Positions 33,959 to 42,073 of a stretch of DNA of 64,000 bases are shown here, one piece after another. The translations under genes and the position numbers were made by a program. Position 1 is the first letter of the stretch. Every line of letters begins with the position of its first letter. Source of the stretch: Actinobacteria bacterium OV450 (GTDB lineage: Bacteria; Actinomycetota; Actinomycetes; Streptomycetales; Streptomycetaceae); contig LJCW01000338.1 of the NCBI GenBank assembly GCA_001298555.1, positions 30,181 to 94,180 on the forward strand, written 5' to 3'. Under the pieces are notes generated by a model that worked only from the letters and a program-made list of their open reading frames with translations, made no database searches and had not been told where the DNA came from.

Positions 33959-34489
33959 GGCGGGGTTCGTGCGGTACACGAGGGCGGTGGCGATGGCGGC
34001 GAGGCCTTCGGCGCGGCCGGTGAGGCCGAGGCCGTCGGTGGTGGTGCCGGAGACGGAGACGGGCGCGCCGACGGCGGCCGCCAGGGTCTTCTGCGCCTCG
34101 TCGCGCCGCTTGCCGATCTTCGGGCGGACGCCGATGACCTGGACGGCGATGTTGCCGATCTCGAAGCCCTCGGCGCGGACGATGCGGGCGGCCTCGGCCA
34201 GGAGGGTGACGCCGGCGGCGCCGGACCATTCGGGGCGGGAGGTGCCGAAGTGCGCGCCGAGGTCGCCGACACCCGCTGCGGAGAACAGGGCGTCGCAGGC
34301 GGCGTGGGCGGCGACGTCCCCGTCGGAGTGGCCGGCGAGGCCGTCCTCGCCCTCCCAGAGCAGGCCGGCGCACCACAGCTCGCGACCGGTCTCGAAGGCG
34401 TGGACGTCGGTGCCGATGCCGACGAGCGGGATGACGGGCCCCGCGCCCGGCGCGGCGGACGTCCCGGGACCTGCGGGGCTAGTAGGCAT
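33956..34489 (-). CDS. ispF: 2-C-methyl-D-erythritol 2,4-cyclodiphosphate synthase
   Basis: A 177-aa trimeric zinc enzyme of the MEP isoprenoid pathway. Metal ligands are in GIGTDVHAF (Asp and His) and the conserved GHSDGDVAAHAACDALF follows. Residues 1-20 are a Pro/Ala/Gly-rich extension. It overlaps ispD by 11 bp, consistent with translational coupling of two non-consecutive steps, a common arrangement. The stop codon is provided by a dispersed repeat end. Confidence 0.95.
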   Translation of the reverse strand: MPTSPAGPGTSAAPGAGPVIPLVGIGTDVHAFETGRELWCAGLLWEGEDGLAGHSDGDVAAHAACDALFSAAGVGDLGAHFGTSRPEWSGAAGVTLLAEAARIVRAEGFEIGNIAVQVIGVRPKIGKRRDEAQKTLAAAVGAPVSVSGTTTDGLGLTGRAEGLAAIATALVYRTNPA

Positions 34490-35225
34490 CGGTGGCCCTC
34501 CTGCGGGCGAGTACGGCCTCGGCGAGGACCAGGTCGAGCGGACGGGTGACCTTGAAGGCCTCTTCGTGGCCGGGGACCACCATGACGGTGACGCCGAGCT
34601 TTTCCACCATTCCGGCGTCGTCGGTGGCGCCCTCGCCGTTGACGGCGATGGTCTCGTGCGCGCGGACGAGGGTGGCGCGGTCGAAGCCCTGCGGGGTCTG
34701 GACGGCGCGCAGCCGGGCGCGCTCGGGGGTGGCGACGACCGGCTCGGGCTCGCCGGGCGCGGCGGGCTCGACCTCCTTGACGGTGTCGGCGAGCGGCAGG
34801 GCGGGCACGACGGCGGGCGAGCCGTCGCGTACGGCCTCGACGACGGAGTCGACGGTGTCCACGGGGACGAGCGGGCGGGCGGCGTCGTGGATGAGGACGG
34901 AGGTGATGTCCGCGGGGAGCGCGGCGAGGCCGGCGCGGACGGACGCCTGGCGGGTGTCGCCGCCGGGGACGACCAGGATCTCGGTGCGTTCGGGCAGGGC
35001 GTGCTCGTCGAGGAGGCGGCGCACTTCGGGGGCGCCGTCGGACGGCGCGACGACGACCACGAGGGAGACGGCCCGGGAGCGGGCCATCGCGCGGACGGCG
35101 TGGATGAGCATGGGGGTGCCGCCGAGGGCCCGCAGGGCCTTGGGGGCGCCGGGGCCGAGGCGTACGCCGCGGCCGGCGGCCGGGATCACCGCGGCGGTGC
35201 GGTGGGCCCGCGATTCGTCAGACAT
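34479..35225 (-). CDS. ispD: 2-C-methyl-D-erythritol 4-phosphate cytidylyltransferase
   Basis: A 248-aa cytidylyltransferase of the MEP pathway. The CTP site is AAVIPAAGRGVRLGPGAPKAL (starting near residue 11), with HDAARPLV and AVQTPQGF downstream as in IspD. The ATG 35225 is chosen because it fits the family N-terminus; upstream codons lie in the region with the carD hairpin. It is cotranscribed with ispF and probably follows carD, as in mycobacteria (carD-ispD-ispF). Confidence 0.95.
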   Translation of the reverse strand: MSDESRAHRTAAVIPAAGRGVRLGPGAPKALRALGGTPMLIHAVRAMARSRAVSLVVVVAPSDGAPEVRRLLDEHALPERTEILVVPGGDTRQASVRAGLAALPADITSVLIHDAARPLVPVDTVDSVVEAVRDGSPAVVPALPLADTVKEVEPAAPGEPEPVVATPERARLRAVQTPQGFDRATLVRAHETIAVNGEGATDDAGMVEKLGVTVMVVPGHEEAFKVTRPLDLVLAEAVLARRRATDAY

Positions 35226-35400
35226 CAGTAGCTCCGAGCCAGGTTTGTGACTTCGGCCGACATGGGTATGGCCTGAAGGGTGCCGGGTGCGACGCCCTCG
35301 CCCCTTCCGTGACGACCGGTCGAGCAGGCTGTCCGGACCCGGCATGCCGGTGGATACGTGCAAGAGGTGTGGGTACAGACATGCCGCAGCGCCCGGCAAC

Positions 35401-35424
35401 AGCCCTCTCGTGGAGGAGAGGGCT
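35401..35424. terminator. Hairpin between carD and ispD
   Basis: A 9-bp perfect stem AGCCCTCTC/GAGAGGGCT (35401-35409 with 35416-35424), 45 bp after the carD stop. It may separate or attenuate expression of ispDF. Confidence 0.6.
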
Positions 35425-35468
35425 TGTCATCGGGCACCGCGGCACAACTGTGTAGACGGTGTTTCGCG

Positions 35469-35951
35469 TCAGGACGCGAGAACCTCGTCGAGGAGGGCCT
35501 CGGCCTTGTCCTCGTTGGTGTTTTCAGCGAGCGCGAGCTCGCTCACCAGGATCTGGCGCGCCTTCGCGAGCATGCGCTTCTCGCCCGCGGAAAGCCCGCG
35601 CTCACGCTCACGACGCCACAGGTCACGCACCACTTCGGCGACCTTGATGACATCGCCAGAAGCGAGCTTCTCCAGATTTGCCTTGTAGCGCCGGGACCAG
35701 TTCGTCGGCTCTTCGGCATACGGTGCACGAAGCACCTCGAAGACCCGGTCCAGCCCGTCCTGGCCGACTACGTCGCGAACGCCGACGAACTCCGCATTGT
35801 CCGCAGGCACACGAACCGTCAGGTCGCCCTGGGCGACCTTGAGCACCAAGTAGGTCTTGTCCACGCCTTTGATCTGGCGAGTTTCGATGGCCTCGATCAG
35901 CGCGGCCCCGTGATGGGGATAGACCACGGTGTCGCCAACCTTGAACGTCAT
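35469..35951 (-). CDS. carD: CarD-family RNA polymerase-binding transcription regulator
   Basis: A 160-aa CarD/CdnL protein. The N-terminal Tudor-like RNA polymerase-interaction domain (MTFKVGDTVVYPHHGAALIE... LVLKVAQGDLTVRVPADNAE) is followed by the helical DNA-contacting domain with the conserved Trp in PTNWSRRYKANLEKLASGD. It stabilises the open complex at sigma-A/HrdB promoters, notably rRNA. It is a full-length family member and begins the carD-ispD-ispF group. Upstream is a 625-bp gene-free region. Confidence 0.96.
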   Translation of the reverse strand: MTFKVGDTVVYPHHGAALIEAIETRQIKGVDKTYLVLKVAQGDLTVRVPADNAEFVGVRDVVGQDGLDRVFEVLRAPYAEEPTNWSRRYKANLEKLASGDVIKVAEVVRDLWRRERERGLSAGEKRMLAKARQILVSELALAENTNEDKAEALLDEVLAS

Positions 35952-36576
35952 GTGACAGGTACCCCTTCCGTGGCTATCCAGGGTAACACGAGAACTGACT
36001 GTTATGAATGGCGTTTTCGCAGGTCAGGGCACATCTCGGGGCTTGACAACAGCGACAGGAACGTGCTGCGGAGGCCTTCCGGAGGGGGGTATTCGCAGGT
36101 CGGAGGTGTTGTGCGGACCGGGCGAAACGGCCACGTTACACCTGGGCGACGACCCTGCCAGTGTGACGTACGTCCCGTTTTGCCGGGTTCAAAGCCGGGA
36201 AACCGCACTACTCCGTTCGACTGGCGGGCATCCGTACGGAGCGGTTCCGGCCCAATCCGGAATTGATCACCGGGGACCGTTCGAAGGAATCCCGGAATTG
36301 ATCACCGGGGGCGCGGCGAACGATATGCGGGCGGCACATGATCGGCAGATGAACGCGGCGGGAAGTGGCACGCGGAAGGGCCCCCGCGAGCGCGGGCGGA
36401 ATGCAAGATCGTGGAGCCGGTGCAGGGCCGCCCGTGCGCTGCGGAGGGTCGGGTGCGGGGGCGGGGTGGCGGCTCGGTAACCTAAGCCCGCTGACACACC
36501 CTTAGGGCGGCTTTACCTCGGTCGCCCTGGGACTGCCCACCCTTCCGTTCCGTACGTCCAAGGAGATGCCGCCGCC
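35952..36576. other. Gene-free region upstream of carD and the DUF461-like lipoprotein
   Basis: This 625-bp divergent region carries the promoters of both genes. Open frames exist on both strands (for example 36004-36480) but have poor codon bias, no ribosome-binding site and no recognisable domain. TACCCT-GGATAG-like sequence just upstream of carD may be its -10 region. Direct repeats at 36256-36310 are described separately. No RNA gene is recognised. Confidence 0.5.
36256..36310. repeat. 20-bp direct repeat, 35-bp period, in the carD upstream region
   Basis: TCCGGAATTGATCACCGGGG (36256-36275) recurs with one change as CCCGGAATTGATCACCGGGG (36291-36310). Each copy contains the palindromic tetramers AATT and GATC. 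It is unusually AT-rich for the genome and could be a regulator site or duplication scar. Confidence 0.6.
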
Positions 36577-37266
36577 GTGAGCCGCAGCCTTCGACGCGGC
36601 GCCCTCGCCGCCACCGCCATCGTGTTCTCGATCGCCTCGCTGGCCGCTTGCGGTGCAGGCAAGGACGCGGAGACGCTCCAGATCAAGCCGGACAACGCCG
36701 CCGTCACCAAGGGCGACATCAAGATCCAGAACGCTCTGGTGATCACCCAGGGCGAGAAGGACAAGAAGGGCTCCGCCGCCGTCTCCGCCACGGTCTTCAA
36801 CAGCGGCACCAAGCCGCAGACGCTTGACGCCATCACCCTCCCGGGTGGCAAGGCCAAGGTCGTGCTGAAGCCCGCCGAGGGTGCGGGCAAGGTGACCGTG
36901 CCCGCCGGCGGCTCCGTCGTCCTGGGCGGCAAGGGCAACGCCTCCGCCGTCATCGAGGGCGGCGAGGGCGTGCAGAACGGCAACGCGCAGCCCGTCGTCT
37001 TCCAGCTGAGCAATGCGGGTGACGTGGAGATCGCGGCGTACGTCGTCCCGAACACCGGCATGTACGCGGGCTTCGGCCCGACCGAGGCCCCGGTCCCCGC
37101 GGCCGGCACCACCCCGTCGGGCAACCCCTCGGGCGCGCCGTCGGGCAGCCCGTCCGGTTCCCCGGCCGCGGGCCCGTCGGGCAGCCCCTCGGGCGCCGCG
37201 TCCGGCGCCGCGGGCGCCCCTTCGGGCAGCCCGTCGGGTTCCCCGTCGCACAGCGCCGGACACTGA
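36577..37266 (+). CDS. Secreted lipoprotein with DUF461-like domain
   Basis: A 229-aa lipoprotein. The lipobox is SLAACG (Cys at about residue 24). A beta-rich domain (KGDIKIQNALVITQG..., TVFNSGTKPQTLDAITLPGG, VTVPAGGSVVLGG) resembles the DUF461/PCuAC-like copper chaperone fold but lacks an obvious H(M)x10MxxHxM copper motif, so copper binding is doubtful. The last 65 residues are a Ser/Gly/Pro repeat tail suited to spanning the cell wall. AAGGAG precedes the GTG. It converges with phoP. Confidence 0.8.
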   Translation: MSRSLRRGALAATAIVFSIASLAACGAGKDAETLQIKPDNAAVTKGDIKIQNALVITQGEKDKKGSAAVSATVFNSGTKPQTLDAITLPGGKAKVVLKPAEGAGKVTVPAGGSVVLGGKGNASAVIEGGEGVQNGNAQPVVFQLSNAGDVEIAAYVVPNTGMYAGFGPTEAPVPAAGTTPSGNPSGAPSGSPSGSPAAGPSGSPSGAASGAAGAPSGSPSGSPSHSAGH

Positions 37267-37286
37267 TCCCGGCAGCACACGTACGA

Positions 37287-37324
37287 AAGGGCCCCCGTCC
37301 GCTCCTGCGGACGGGGGCCTTCTT
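37287..37324 (+). terminator. Lipoprotein gene terminator
   Basis: A 12-bp perfect stem (37291-37302 with 37307-37318), TCCT loop, flanking A/T pairing and a CTTCTTC tail lie 25 bp after the stop. Confidence 0.85.
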
Positions 37325-37430
37325 CACATCCGCGCACCCGCGCGGCCGCCGGGGCGCCTCCCGGGCTCCGGGACCCTGCGCCGGTGCCGGCCACCGGCCG
37401 GCACCGGGCGCCCGCGCGGCCGTCGGAGGC

Positions 37431-38111
37431 CTACGGCTCGAACTTGTAGCCCAGGCCGCGGACCGTGACCAGGTAGCGCGGCGCGCCCGGGTCCGGCTCG
37501 ATCTTGGCCCGCAGGCGCTTGACGTGGACGTCCAGAGTCTTGGTGTCGCCGACGTAGTCCGCGCCCCAGACCCGGTCGATCAGCTGCATGCGCGTGAGCA
37601 CGCGGCCCGCGTTGCGCAGCAGCATCTCCAGCAGGTCGAACTCCTTCAGCGGGAGGTCGACCTTGGCGCCGGCCACCGTCACCACGTGGCGGTCGACGTC
37701 CATCCGTACGGGTCCGGCCTCCAGCGCGGCCGGGGTGACCTCTTCCGGCTCGCCGCGGCGGCGCAGGACTGCGCGGATGCGGGCGACCAGCTCCCGCGAG
37801 GAGAAGGGCTTCGTGACGTAGTCGTCGGCTCCTATCTCCAGCCCGACGACCTTGTCGATCTCGCTGTCCTTGGCCGTCACCATGATGACGGGCACGTTGG
37901 AGCGGCCGCGCAGCTGCCGGCAGACCTCGGTGCCGGGCAGGCCGGGCAGCATCAGGTCGAGGAGGACGAGGTCGGCGCCGTTGCGCTCGAACTCGTCGAG
38001 CCCGTCGGGGCCCGTCGCGGCGATGGCGACCTCGAAGCCCTCCTTGCGGAGCATGTAGGACAGGGCGTCGCTGAAGGATTCCTCATCCTCGACGACGAGC
38101 ACTCGGGTCAC
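37431..38111 (-). CDS. phoP: Response regulator PhoP (phosphate regulon)
   Basis: A 226-aa OmpR-family regulator. Receiver: VLVVEDEESF, phosphoacceptor D52 in LLDLMLPG, VTAKDS and DDYVTKPFSSRELVARI. The winged helix has LPLKEFDLLEMLLRNAGRVLTR and HVKRLRAKIEPDP...YLVTVRGLGYKFEP. It follows phoR by 52 bp in one operon. In Streptomyces PhoP controls phosphate scavenging and antibiotic production; the divergent phoU upstream of phoR confirms identity. Confidence 0.97.
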   Translation of the reverse strand: MTRVLVVEDEESFSDALSYMLRKEGFEVAIAATGPDGLDEFERNGADLVLLDLMLPGLPGTEVCRQLRGRSNVPVIMVTAKDSEIDKVVGLEIGADDYVTKPFSSRELVARIRAVLRRRGEPEEVTPAALEAGPVRMDVDRHVVTVAGAKVDLPLKEFDLLEMLLRNAGRVLTRMQLIDRVWGADYVGDTKTLDVHVKRLRAKIEPDPGAPRYLVTVRGLGYKFEP

Positions 38112-38163
38112 GGAAGGACCTCCGGGGCAGGAATGGCTGGCGTGGTTCTTGGGGAAGCGGGGT

Positions 38164-39390
38164 TCAGGCAGGGGTGGGGTGGCTGGGTTCGGTGGCGGGT
38201 CCGGCGGCCGGGGCGGCCGCGGGAGCCTGGGCCGGAGCGGCTGCTTCCGGCAGGCGCAGGGTGAACGTCGAGCCCTGACCCTCGGAGCTCCACACGGACA
38301 CCTCCCCGCCGTGCGAGGCCGCTACGTGCTTCACGATCGCAAGGCCGAGGCCGGTGCCTCCCGTGGCGCGGGAGCGGGCCGGGTCCACGCGGTAGAAGCG
38401 CTCGAAGATGCGCTCGCGGTCCTTTTCCGGGATGCCGATGCCCTGGTCGGTCACGGCGATCTCGATCAAGTCTCCCCCGGGGGCCGCCACCCTGCGCCCG
38501 GCTATGCCGACGCGGGTGCGGGCGGGGCTGTAGTTGACGGCGTTCTCGACGAGGTTGCCCAGGGCCGCCGCGAGCTGTCCGCGGTGGCCCCAGACGCGCA
38601 GGTCGGCGGTGCCGCCGGCGGCCATGGTGATCTGCTTGGAGGACGCGGTGTGGCGGCAGCGGTCGATCGCCTCGGCGACCAGCGTGTCCACGCGTACGGG
38701 CTCGGCGTCTTCCAGCGGGTCGTCGTTCTGTACTCGGGAGAGGTCGATGAGCTCCTGTACGAGGTTGATCAGGCGGGTGGCCTCGATCTGCATGCGGCCG
38801 GCGAAGCGGCTGACCGCCTCGGGGTCGTCCGAGGCGTCCATGACGGCCTCGGACAGCAGGGAGATCGCCCCGACCGGTGTCTTCAGCTCGTGCGAGACGT
38901 TCGCGACGAAGTCGCGGCGCACCGCTTCGATGCGGCGGGCTTCGGTGAGGTCCTCGACGAGGAGCAGGACGAGCCGGGAGCCGAGCGGGGCGACGCGCGC
39001 CGAGACCGCGAGGGCCTCGCCGCGGCCGGTGCCGCGCCGGGGCAGGTCGAGCTCGACCTGGCGTATCTCCCCGTCGCGGCGGGTGTCGCGGGCCATGTGA
39101 AGCATGGGCTCGACGGCCAGTTTGCCGCCGCGGACCAGCCCGAGGGCGTAAGCCGCCGAGCTGGCCTTGACCACCGCGTCGCCCTCGTCGAGCACGACGG
39201 CGGAGGAGCGCAGTACGGAGAGGACGGTGTCCACGCCGGGCGGGAGCACCGCGTTGATGTCGGGGCGCATGGAGCTCCGGGTGGGGCGGGCCTGGTCGCG
39301 CTCGCTCCAGCGGAACGCCAGCATCGCGATCACACCGGTGCACAGACCGGCGATCGCTGCAGCTGCGGCGACCGCCGCGTTCACGTCCAT
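38164..39390 (-). CDS. phoR: Sensor histidine kinase PhoR
   Basis: A 408-aa kinase. A single N-terminal transmembrane helix (AAVAAAAAIAGLCTGVIAML) and a PAS-like segment (about 50-150) precede the HisKA box FVANVSHELKTPVG with H167. The ATPase domain has NLVENAVNYS, TDQGIGIPEKDRERIFERFY and GGTGLGLAIVKHV. The C-terminal 30 residues are a Pro/Ala tail. It has no large extracellular domain, as usual for phosphate sensing through PhoU/Pst. It is transcribed with phoP. Confidence 0.97.
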   Translation of the reverse strand: MDVNAAVAAAAAIAGLCTGVIAMLAFRWSERDQARPTRSSMRPDINAVLPPGVDTVLSVLRSSAVVLDEGDAVVKASSAAYALGLVRGGKLAVEPMLHMARDTRRDGEIRQVELDLPRRGTGRGEALAVSARVAPLGSRLVLLLVEDLTEARRIEAVRRDFVANVSHELKTPVGAISLLSEAVMDASDDPEAVSRFAGRMQIEATRLINLVQELIDLSRVQNDDPLEDAEPVRVDTLVAEAIDRCRHTASSKQITMAAGGTADLRVWGHRGQLAAALGNLVENAVNYSPARTRVGIAGRRVAAPGGDLIEIAVTDQGIGIPEKDRERIFERFYRVDPARSRATGGTGLGLAIVKHVAASHGGEVSVWSSEGQGSTFTLRLPEAAAPAQAPAAAPAAGPATEPSHPTPA

Positions 39391-39463
39391 GGATCCAGGT
39401 TAAGCAGGCACGACGGCACTTCCACAGCCGTTCGGGTGGCACCTCGAACAGTCGTCGCCCAGA

Positions 39464-39492
39464 GTTCACCGTGGCGACGGGGTTGATTCACT
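39464..39492. promoter_or_regulatory. PHO-box candidate between phoR and phoU
   Basis: GTTCACC (39464-39470) and ATTCACT (39486-39492) lie exactly 22 bp apart, two turns of the 11-bp direct repeat unit bound by Streptomyces PhoP (consensus near GTTCACC). The middle unit is poorly conserved. The position in the phoR-phoU intergenic region matches the known autoregulated site. Confidence 0.6.
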
Positions 39493-39603
39493 TGTGGTGC
39501 CGGAGACCGACGCGTTCGCGGCCCACCGTGTCAACGTGGGGGCATGAGGCCGCCAGGCCCGGCCCACGGGCAGTAGAGGCTGTAGGCAAGAGAGGGACAA
39601 CCC

Positions 39604-40281
39604 ATGCGTGACGCGTACCACGAGGAACTGGACTCGATCGGGGAAGGCCTGGTCGAGATGGCCCGGCTGGTCGGTTCCGCGATCGGGCGGGCCACGACCT
39701 CCATGCTCGACGCCGACCTGAAGCTCGCCGAGAGCGTCATCGCCGCCGACCAGAAGGTCGACGACCTCCAGCACGACCTGGAGGCCCGCGCCATCGCACT
39801 GCTGGCCCGCCAGCAGCCGGTCGCCACCGACCTGCGCATCGTGGTGACCTCGCTGCGCATGTCCGCGGACCTGGAGCGCTCGGGCGACCTGGCGCAGCAC
39901 GTGGCGAAGCTGGCCCGGCTGCGTTTCCCGGACACGGCGGTTCCGCGCGACCTGCACGCGACCATCCTGGAGATGGGGCAGCTGGCGCAGCGCCTGATGG
40001 CGAAGGCGGCGGAGGTCATCATCACGAAGGACGTCGACCTCGCGCTCCAGCTGGAGCACGACGACGACGAGATGGACCAGCTGCACCGCACGCTGTTCCA
40101 GCACCTGATGGACGACCGGTGGAAGCACGGCATCGAGACCGCGGTGGACGTGACGCTGCTGGGCCGCTATTACGAGCGTTTCGCGGACCACGCGGTGTCC
40201 GTGGCCAAGCGCGTGGTGTACCTGGTGACGGGCGAGCACGCGGACGAGCTGCAGGCGCCCACGCAGGTCGACGGCGTCTGA
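39604..40281 (+). CDS. phoU: Phosphate signalling regulator PhoU
   Basis: A 225-aa PhoU with two three-helix bundles, each with the metal-cluster motif E/DxxxD: MRDAYHEELDSIGEGLVEMARLVG at the start, DLRIVVTSLRMSADLERSGDLAQHVAKLAR in repeat 1 and the related GRYYERFADHAVSVAKRVVYLVTG in repeat 2. It damps PhoR/PhoP signalling with the Pst transporter. GAGAGGGA precedes the ATG. It is divergent from phoRP with a PHO-box candidate in between. Confidence 0.97.
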   Translation: MRDAYHEELDSIGEGLVEMARLVGSAIGRATTSMLDADLKLAESVIAADQKVDDLQHDLEARAIALLARQQPVATDLRIVVTSLRMSADLERSGDLAQHVAKLARLRFPDTAVPRDLHATILEMGQLAQRLMAKAAEVIITKDVDLALQLEHDDDEMDQLHRTLFQHLMDDRWKHGIETAVDVTLLGRYYERFADHAVSVAKRVVYLVTGEHADELQAPTQVDGV

Positions 40282-40398
40282 GCCGTTCTGCCCCAGTGCG
40301 CCGTTGACGCGCCGGTCCGGCTGGGCATGAATGAGGCGAAGGCAGTAAGAGGCAAGAAGTCCGTACAGCGCCACGCACGCCGCCTGCGAGGAGGACCC

Positions 40399-40548
40399 AT
40401 GCCCGATTCCCCCGTTCCCATCACCCCGGACCAGGAGCAGCAGCCCCGGCCTGAACCGCTGCGGCTGCCGTTGCTCGCGGCCTGCGGCTGCGGCTCGGGC
40501 TGCGGCTGCGGCTGCCAGTCCGGCGCACCCTGCCAGTGCGGCGGCTGA
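40399..40548 (+). CDS. Cys-rich 49-aa mini-protein downstream of phoU
   Basis: A 49-aa protein starting MPDSPVPITPDQEQQPRPEP with a good GAGGAGGA ribosome-binding site. The C-terminal 22 residues hold seven Cys in alternation with Gly (ACGCGSGCGCGCQSGAPCQC then GG). The pattern resembles metallothioneins or small zinc/copper-binding peptides. There is no signal peptide. It lies 117 bp after phoU and ends before a clear terminator, so it is a defined small gene. I do not recognise a named family. Metal buffering is the natural guess. Confidence 0.75.
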   Translation: MPDSPVPITPDQEQQPRPEPLRLPLLAACGCGSGCGCGCQSGAPCQCGG

Positions 40549-40600
40549 CCCCGCCGACCGGCTCGGCGGCCCGGCCGTCACGGTACCCAGGAACGAGGAG

Positions 40601-40640
40601 AGGCCCTCTGCCCGCGGAGATCCGCGCGCAGGGGGCCTTT
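40601..40640 (+). terminator. Terminator after the Cys-rich mini-protein gene
   Basis: An 11-bp stem (40601-40611 with 40628-40638, one G-U) encloses a second CGCGGA/TCCGCG stem and is followed by TTTCG. It lies 52 bp after the stop. Confidence 0.8.
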
Positions 40641-40692
40641 CGCCGTTGCCGGACCCGAGGGCTCGGCGGGGGCCGCGCCACCGACCCCGTAT

Positions 40693-40734
40693 CCGGCACC
40701 CGGCACCCGGCACCCGGCACCCGGCACCCGGCAC
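40693..40734. repeat. Six tandem copies of heptamer CCGGCAC
   Basis: An exact (CCGGCAC)6 microsatellite lies in the intergenic DNA before the small secreted-peptide gene. A 14-nt palindrome CACCCACATGGGTG follows at 40767-40780. Confidence 0.8.
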
Positions 40735-40833
40735 CACTGTCACCCGAACGGCCCAATATGACGTGCCACCCACATGGGTGAAGATCAGGCTGGCTAGTGC
40801 CCCAACCGAGGCAATCCGTGAAAGGGAAACCAC

Positions 40834-41043
40834 ATGCGCATTCGACGAACCCTCGCCGCCGTCATCGCCACGGCAGCCCTCGCCGGACTCGGCCTCCCAG
40901 GCGCAGCCACCGCAACCGCCGCCACGACACAGGGTGCCGCGACCTACGTCACCCCTTCCGAGTGCAAGCAGGGCGGCGGAACGGCCGACCTGACGGCCAA
41001 CGTCTGCAAGGGCGGCACGTACGACGGGCAGGCGATTGACTGA
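40834..41043 (+). CDS. Small secreted peptide
   Basis: A 69-aa protein with a clear signal peptide (MRIRRTLAAVIATAALAGLG, cleavage near ATA-ATA). The mature part of about 38 residues has two Cys (SECKQGGGTADLTANVCKGG) that could form a disulfide loop. AAAGGGA precedes the ATG. It resembles small secreted Streptomyces peptides of unknown role. It ends at a hairpin (41055-41077). Confidence 0.72.
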   Translation: MRIRRTLAAVIATAALAGLGLPGAATATAATTQGAATYVTPSECKQGGGTADLTANVCKGGTYDGQAID

Positions 41044-41054
41044 CCCACATGCGC

Positions 41055-41077
41055 CCCCGCGGCCAGGCGCCGCGGGG
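41055..41077 (+). terminator. Hairpin after the secreted-peptide gene
   Basis: CCCCGCGG/CCGCGGGG is a perfect 8-bp stem with a 7-nt loop, 11 bp after the stop. Confidence 0.65.
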
Positions 41078-41110
41078 TGCCCCCGAGCATGAAAAATGCC
41101 TCATGAAAAA

Positions 41111-41147
41111 TGCCTCCCACCCGCGCCGTACGCGCAGGTGGGAGGCA
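41111..41147 (-). terminator. gpmA intrinsic terminator with U-tract
   Basis: An 11-bp stem (41111-41121 with 41137-41147) with a partly paired GC loop lies 12 bp after gpmA and is followed on the minus strand by TTTTTCATGAGG. A 14-bp tandem duplication (ATGAAAAATGCCTC at 41089 and 41103) repeats the U-tract. Confidence 0.9.
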
Positions 41148-41159
41148 TGATCACGAGAC

Positions 41160-41921
41160 TTACTTCTTCTTGCCCTGGTTCTTGACCGCCTCGATGGCGG
41201 CCGCCGCGGCGTCCGGGTCGAGGTAGGTGCCGCCCGGCGTGAGGGGCTTGAAGTCGGCGTCGAGCTCGTAGGCGAGCGGGATGCCGGTCGGGATGTTCAG
41301 GCCCGCGATGTCGGCGTCGGAGATGCCGTCCAGGTGCTTGACCAGGGCGCGCAGGGAGTTGCCGTGCGCGGCGACCAGGACCGTGCGGCCGGCCAGCAGG
41401 TCCGGGACGATGCCGTCGTACCAGTACGGGAGCATGCGGACGACGACGTCCTTCAGGCACTCCGTCCGGGGGCGCAGCTCCGGCGGGATGGTGGAGTAGC
41501 GCGGGTCGTCGGACTGGGAGAACTCCGTGCCGTCCTCGAGGGGCGGGGGCGGGGTGTCGTACGAGCGGCGCCACAGCATGAACTGCTCCTCGCCGAACTC
41601 GGCGAGGGTCTGGGCCTTGTCCTTGCCCTGGAGCGCACCGTAGTGGCGCTCGTTCAGGCGCCAGGAGCGGTGGACCGGGATCCAGTGGCGGTCGGCGGCC
41701 TCCAGCGCCAGCTGCGCGGTGCGGATCGCGCGCTTCTGGAGCGAGGTGTGCACGACGTCGGGGAGCAGGCCGGCGTCCTTGAGCAGCTCACCGCCGCGGA
41801 CCGCCTCCTTCTCGCCCTTCTCGTTGAGATTGACGTCCACCCAGCCGGTGAACAGGTTCTTCGCGTTCCATTCGCTCTCGCCGTGGCGGAGGAGGATCAG
41901 CTTGTACGGTGCGTCGGCCAT
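41160..41921 (-). CDS. gpmA: 2,3-bisphosphoglycerate-dependent phosphoglycerate mutase
   Basis: A 253-aa histidine phosphatase-fold glycolytic enzyme interconverting 3- and 2-phosphoglycerate. The phosphohistidine is H13 in LLRHGESEWN; LNERHYGALQG and VLVAAHGNSLRALVKHL hold the other active-site residues. TAGGCT (41929-41934) is exactly 7 nt before the ATG, so the mRNA is leaderless and the longer upstream frame is not used. It is monocistronic with its own terminator. Confidence 0.97.
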   Translation of the reverse strand: MADAPYKLILLRHGESEWNAKNLFTGWVDVNLNEKGEKEAVRGGELLKDAGLLPDVVHTSLQKRAIRTAQLALEAADRHWIPVHRSWRLNERHYGALQGKDKAQTLAEFGEEQFMLWRRSYDTPPPPLEDGTEFSQSDDPRYSTIPPELRPRTECLKDVVVRMLPYWYDGIVPDLLAGRTVLVAAHGNSLRALVKHLDGISDADIAGLNIPTGIPLAYELDADFKPLTPGGTYLDPDAAAAAIEAVKNQGKKK

Positions 41922-42073
41922 GCGTACGAGCCTAGTGGACGCGCGGGCGCGCGTGCGCGGGGTGTCCACGGCCGTGGATTGACGGTGCGCGTCAATCCGG
42001 TGGCTTTCGCCGACCCCCCGCCCGTAGGGTGCGGTGAGCAGGAGAGCCACTTACATAACCGGGGGGATTCCGT

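Noticed and set aside
31348..34272. A 974-codon minus-strand frame spanning rlmB and the cysS region
   Set aside because: rlmB starts at 32319. Upstream codons overlap cysS and ispF in another frame and have Pro/Arg shadow composition.
36004..36480. A 158-codon plus-strand frame in the carD upstream region
   Set aside because: Third-position GC is not as expected for host genes, and there is no ribosome-binding site or similarity. It is more likely non-coding.
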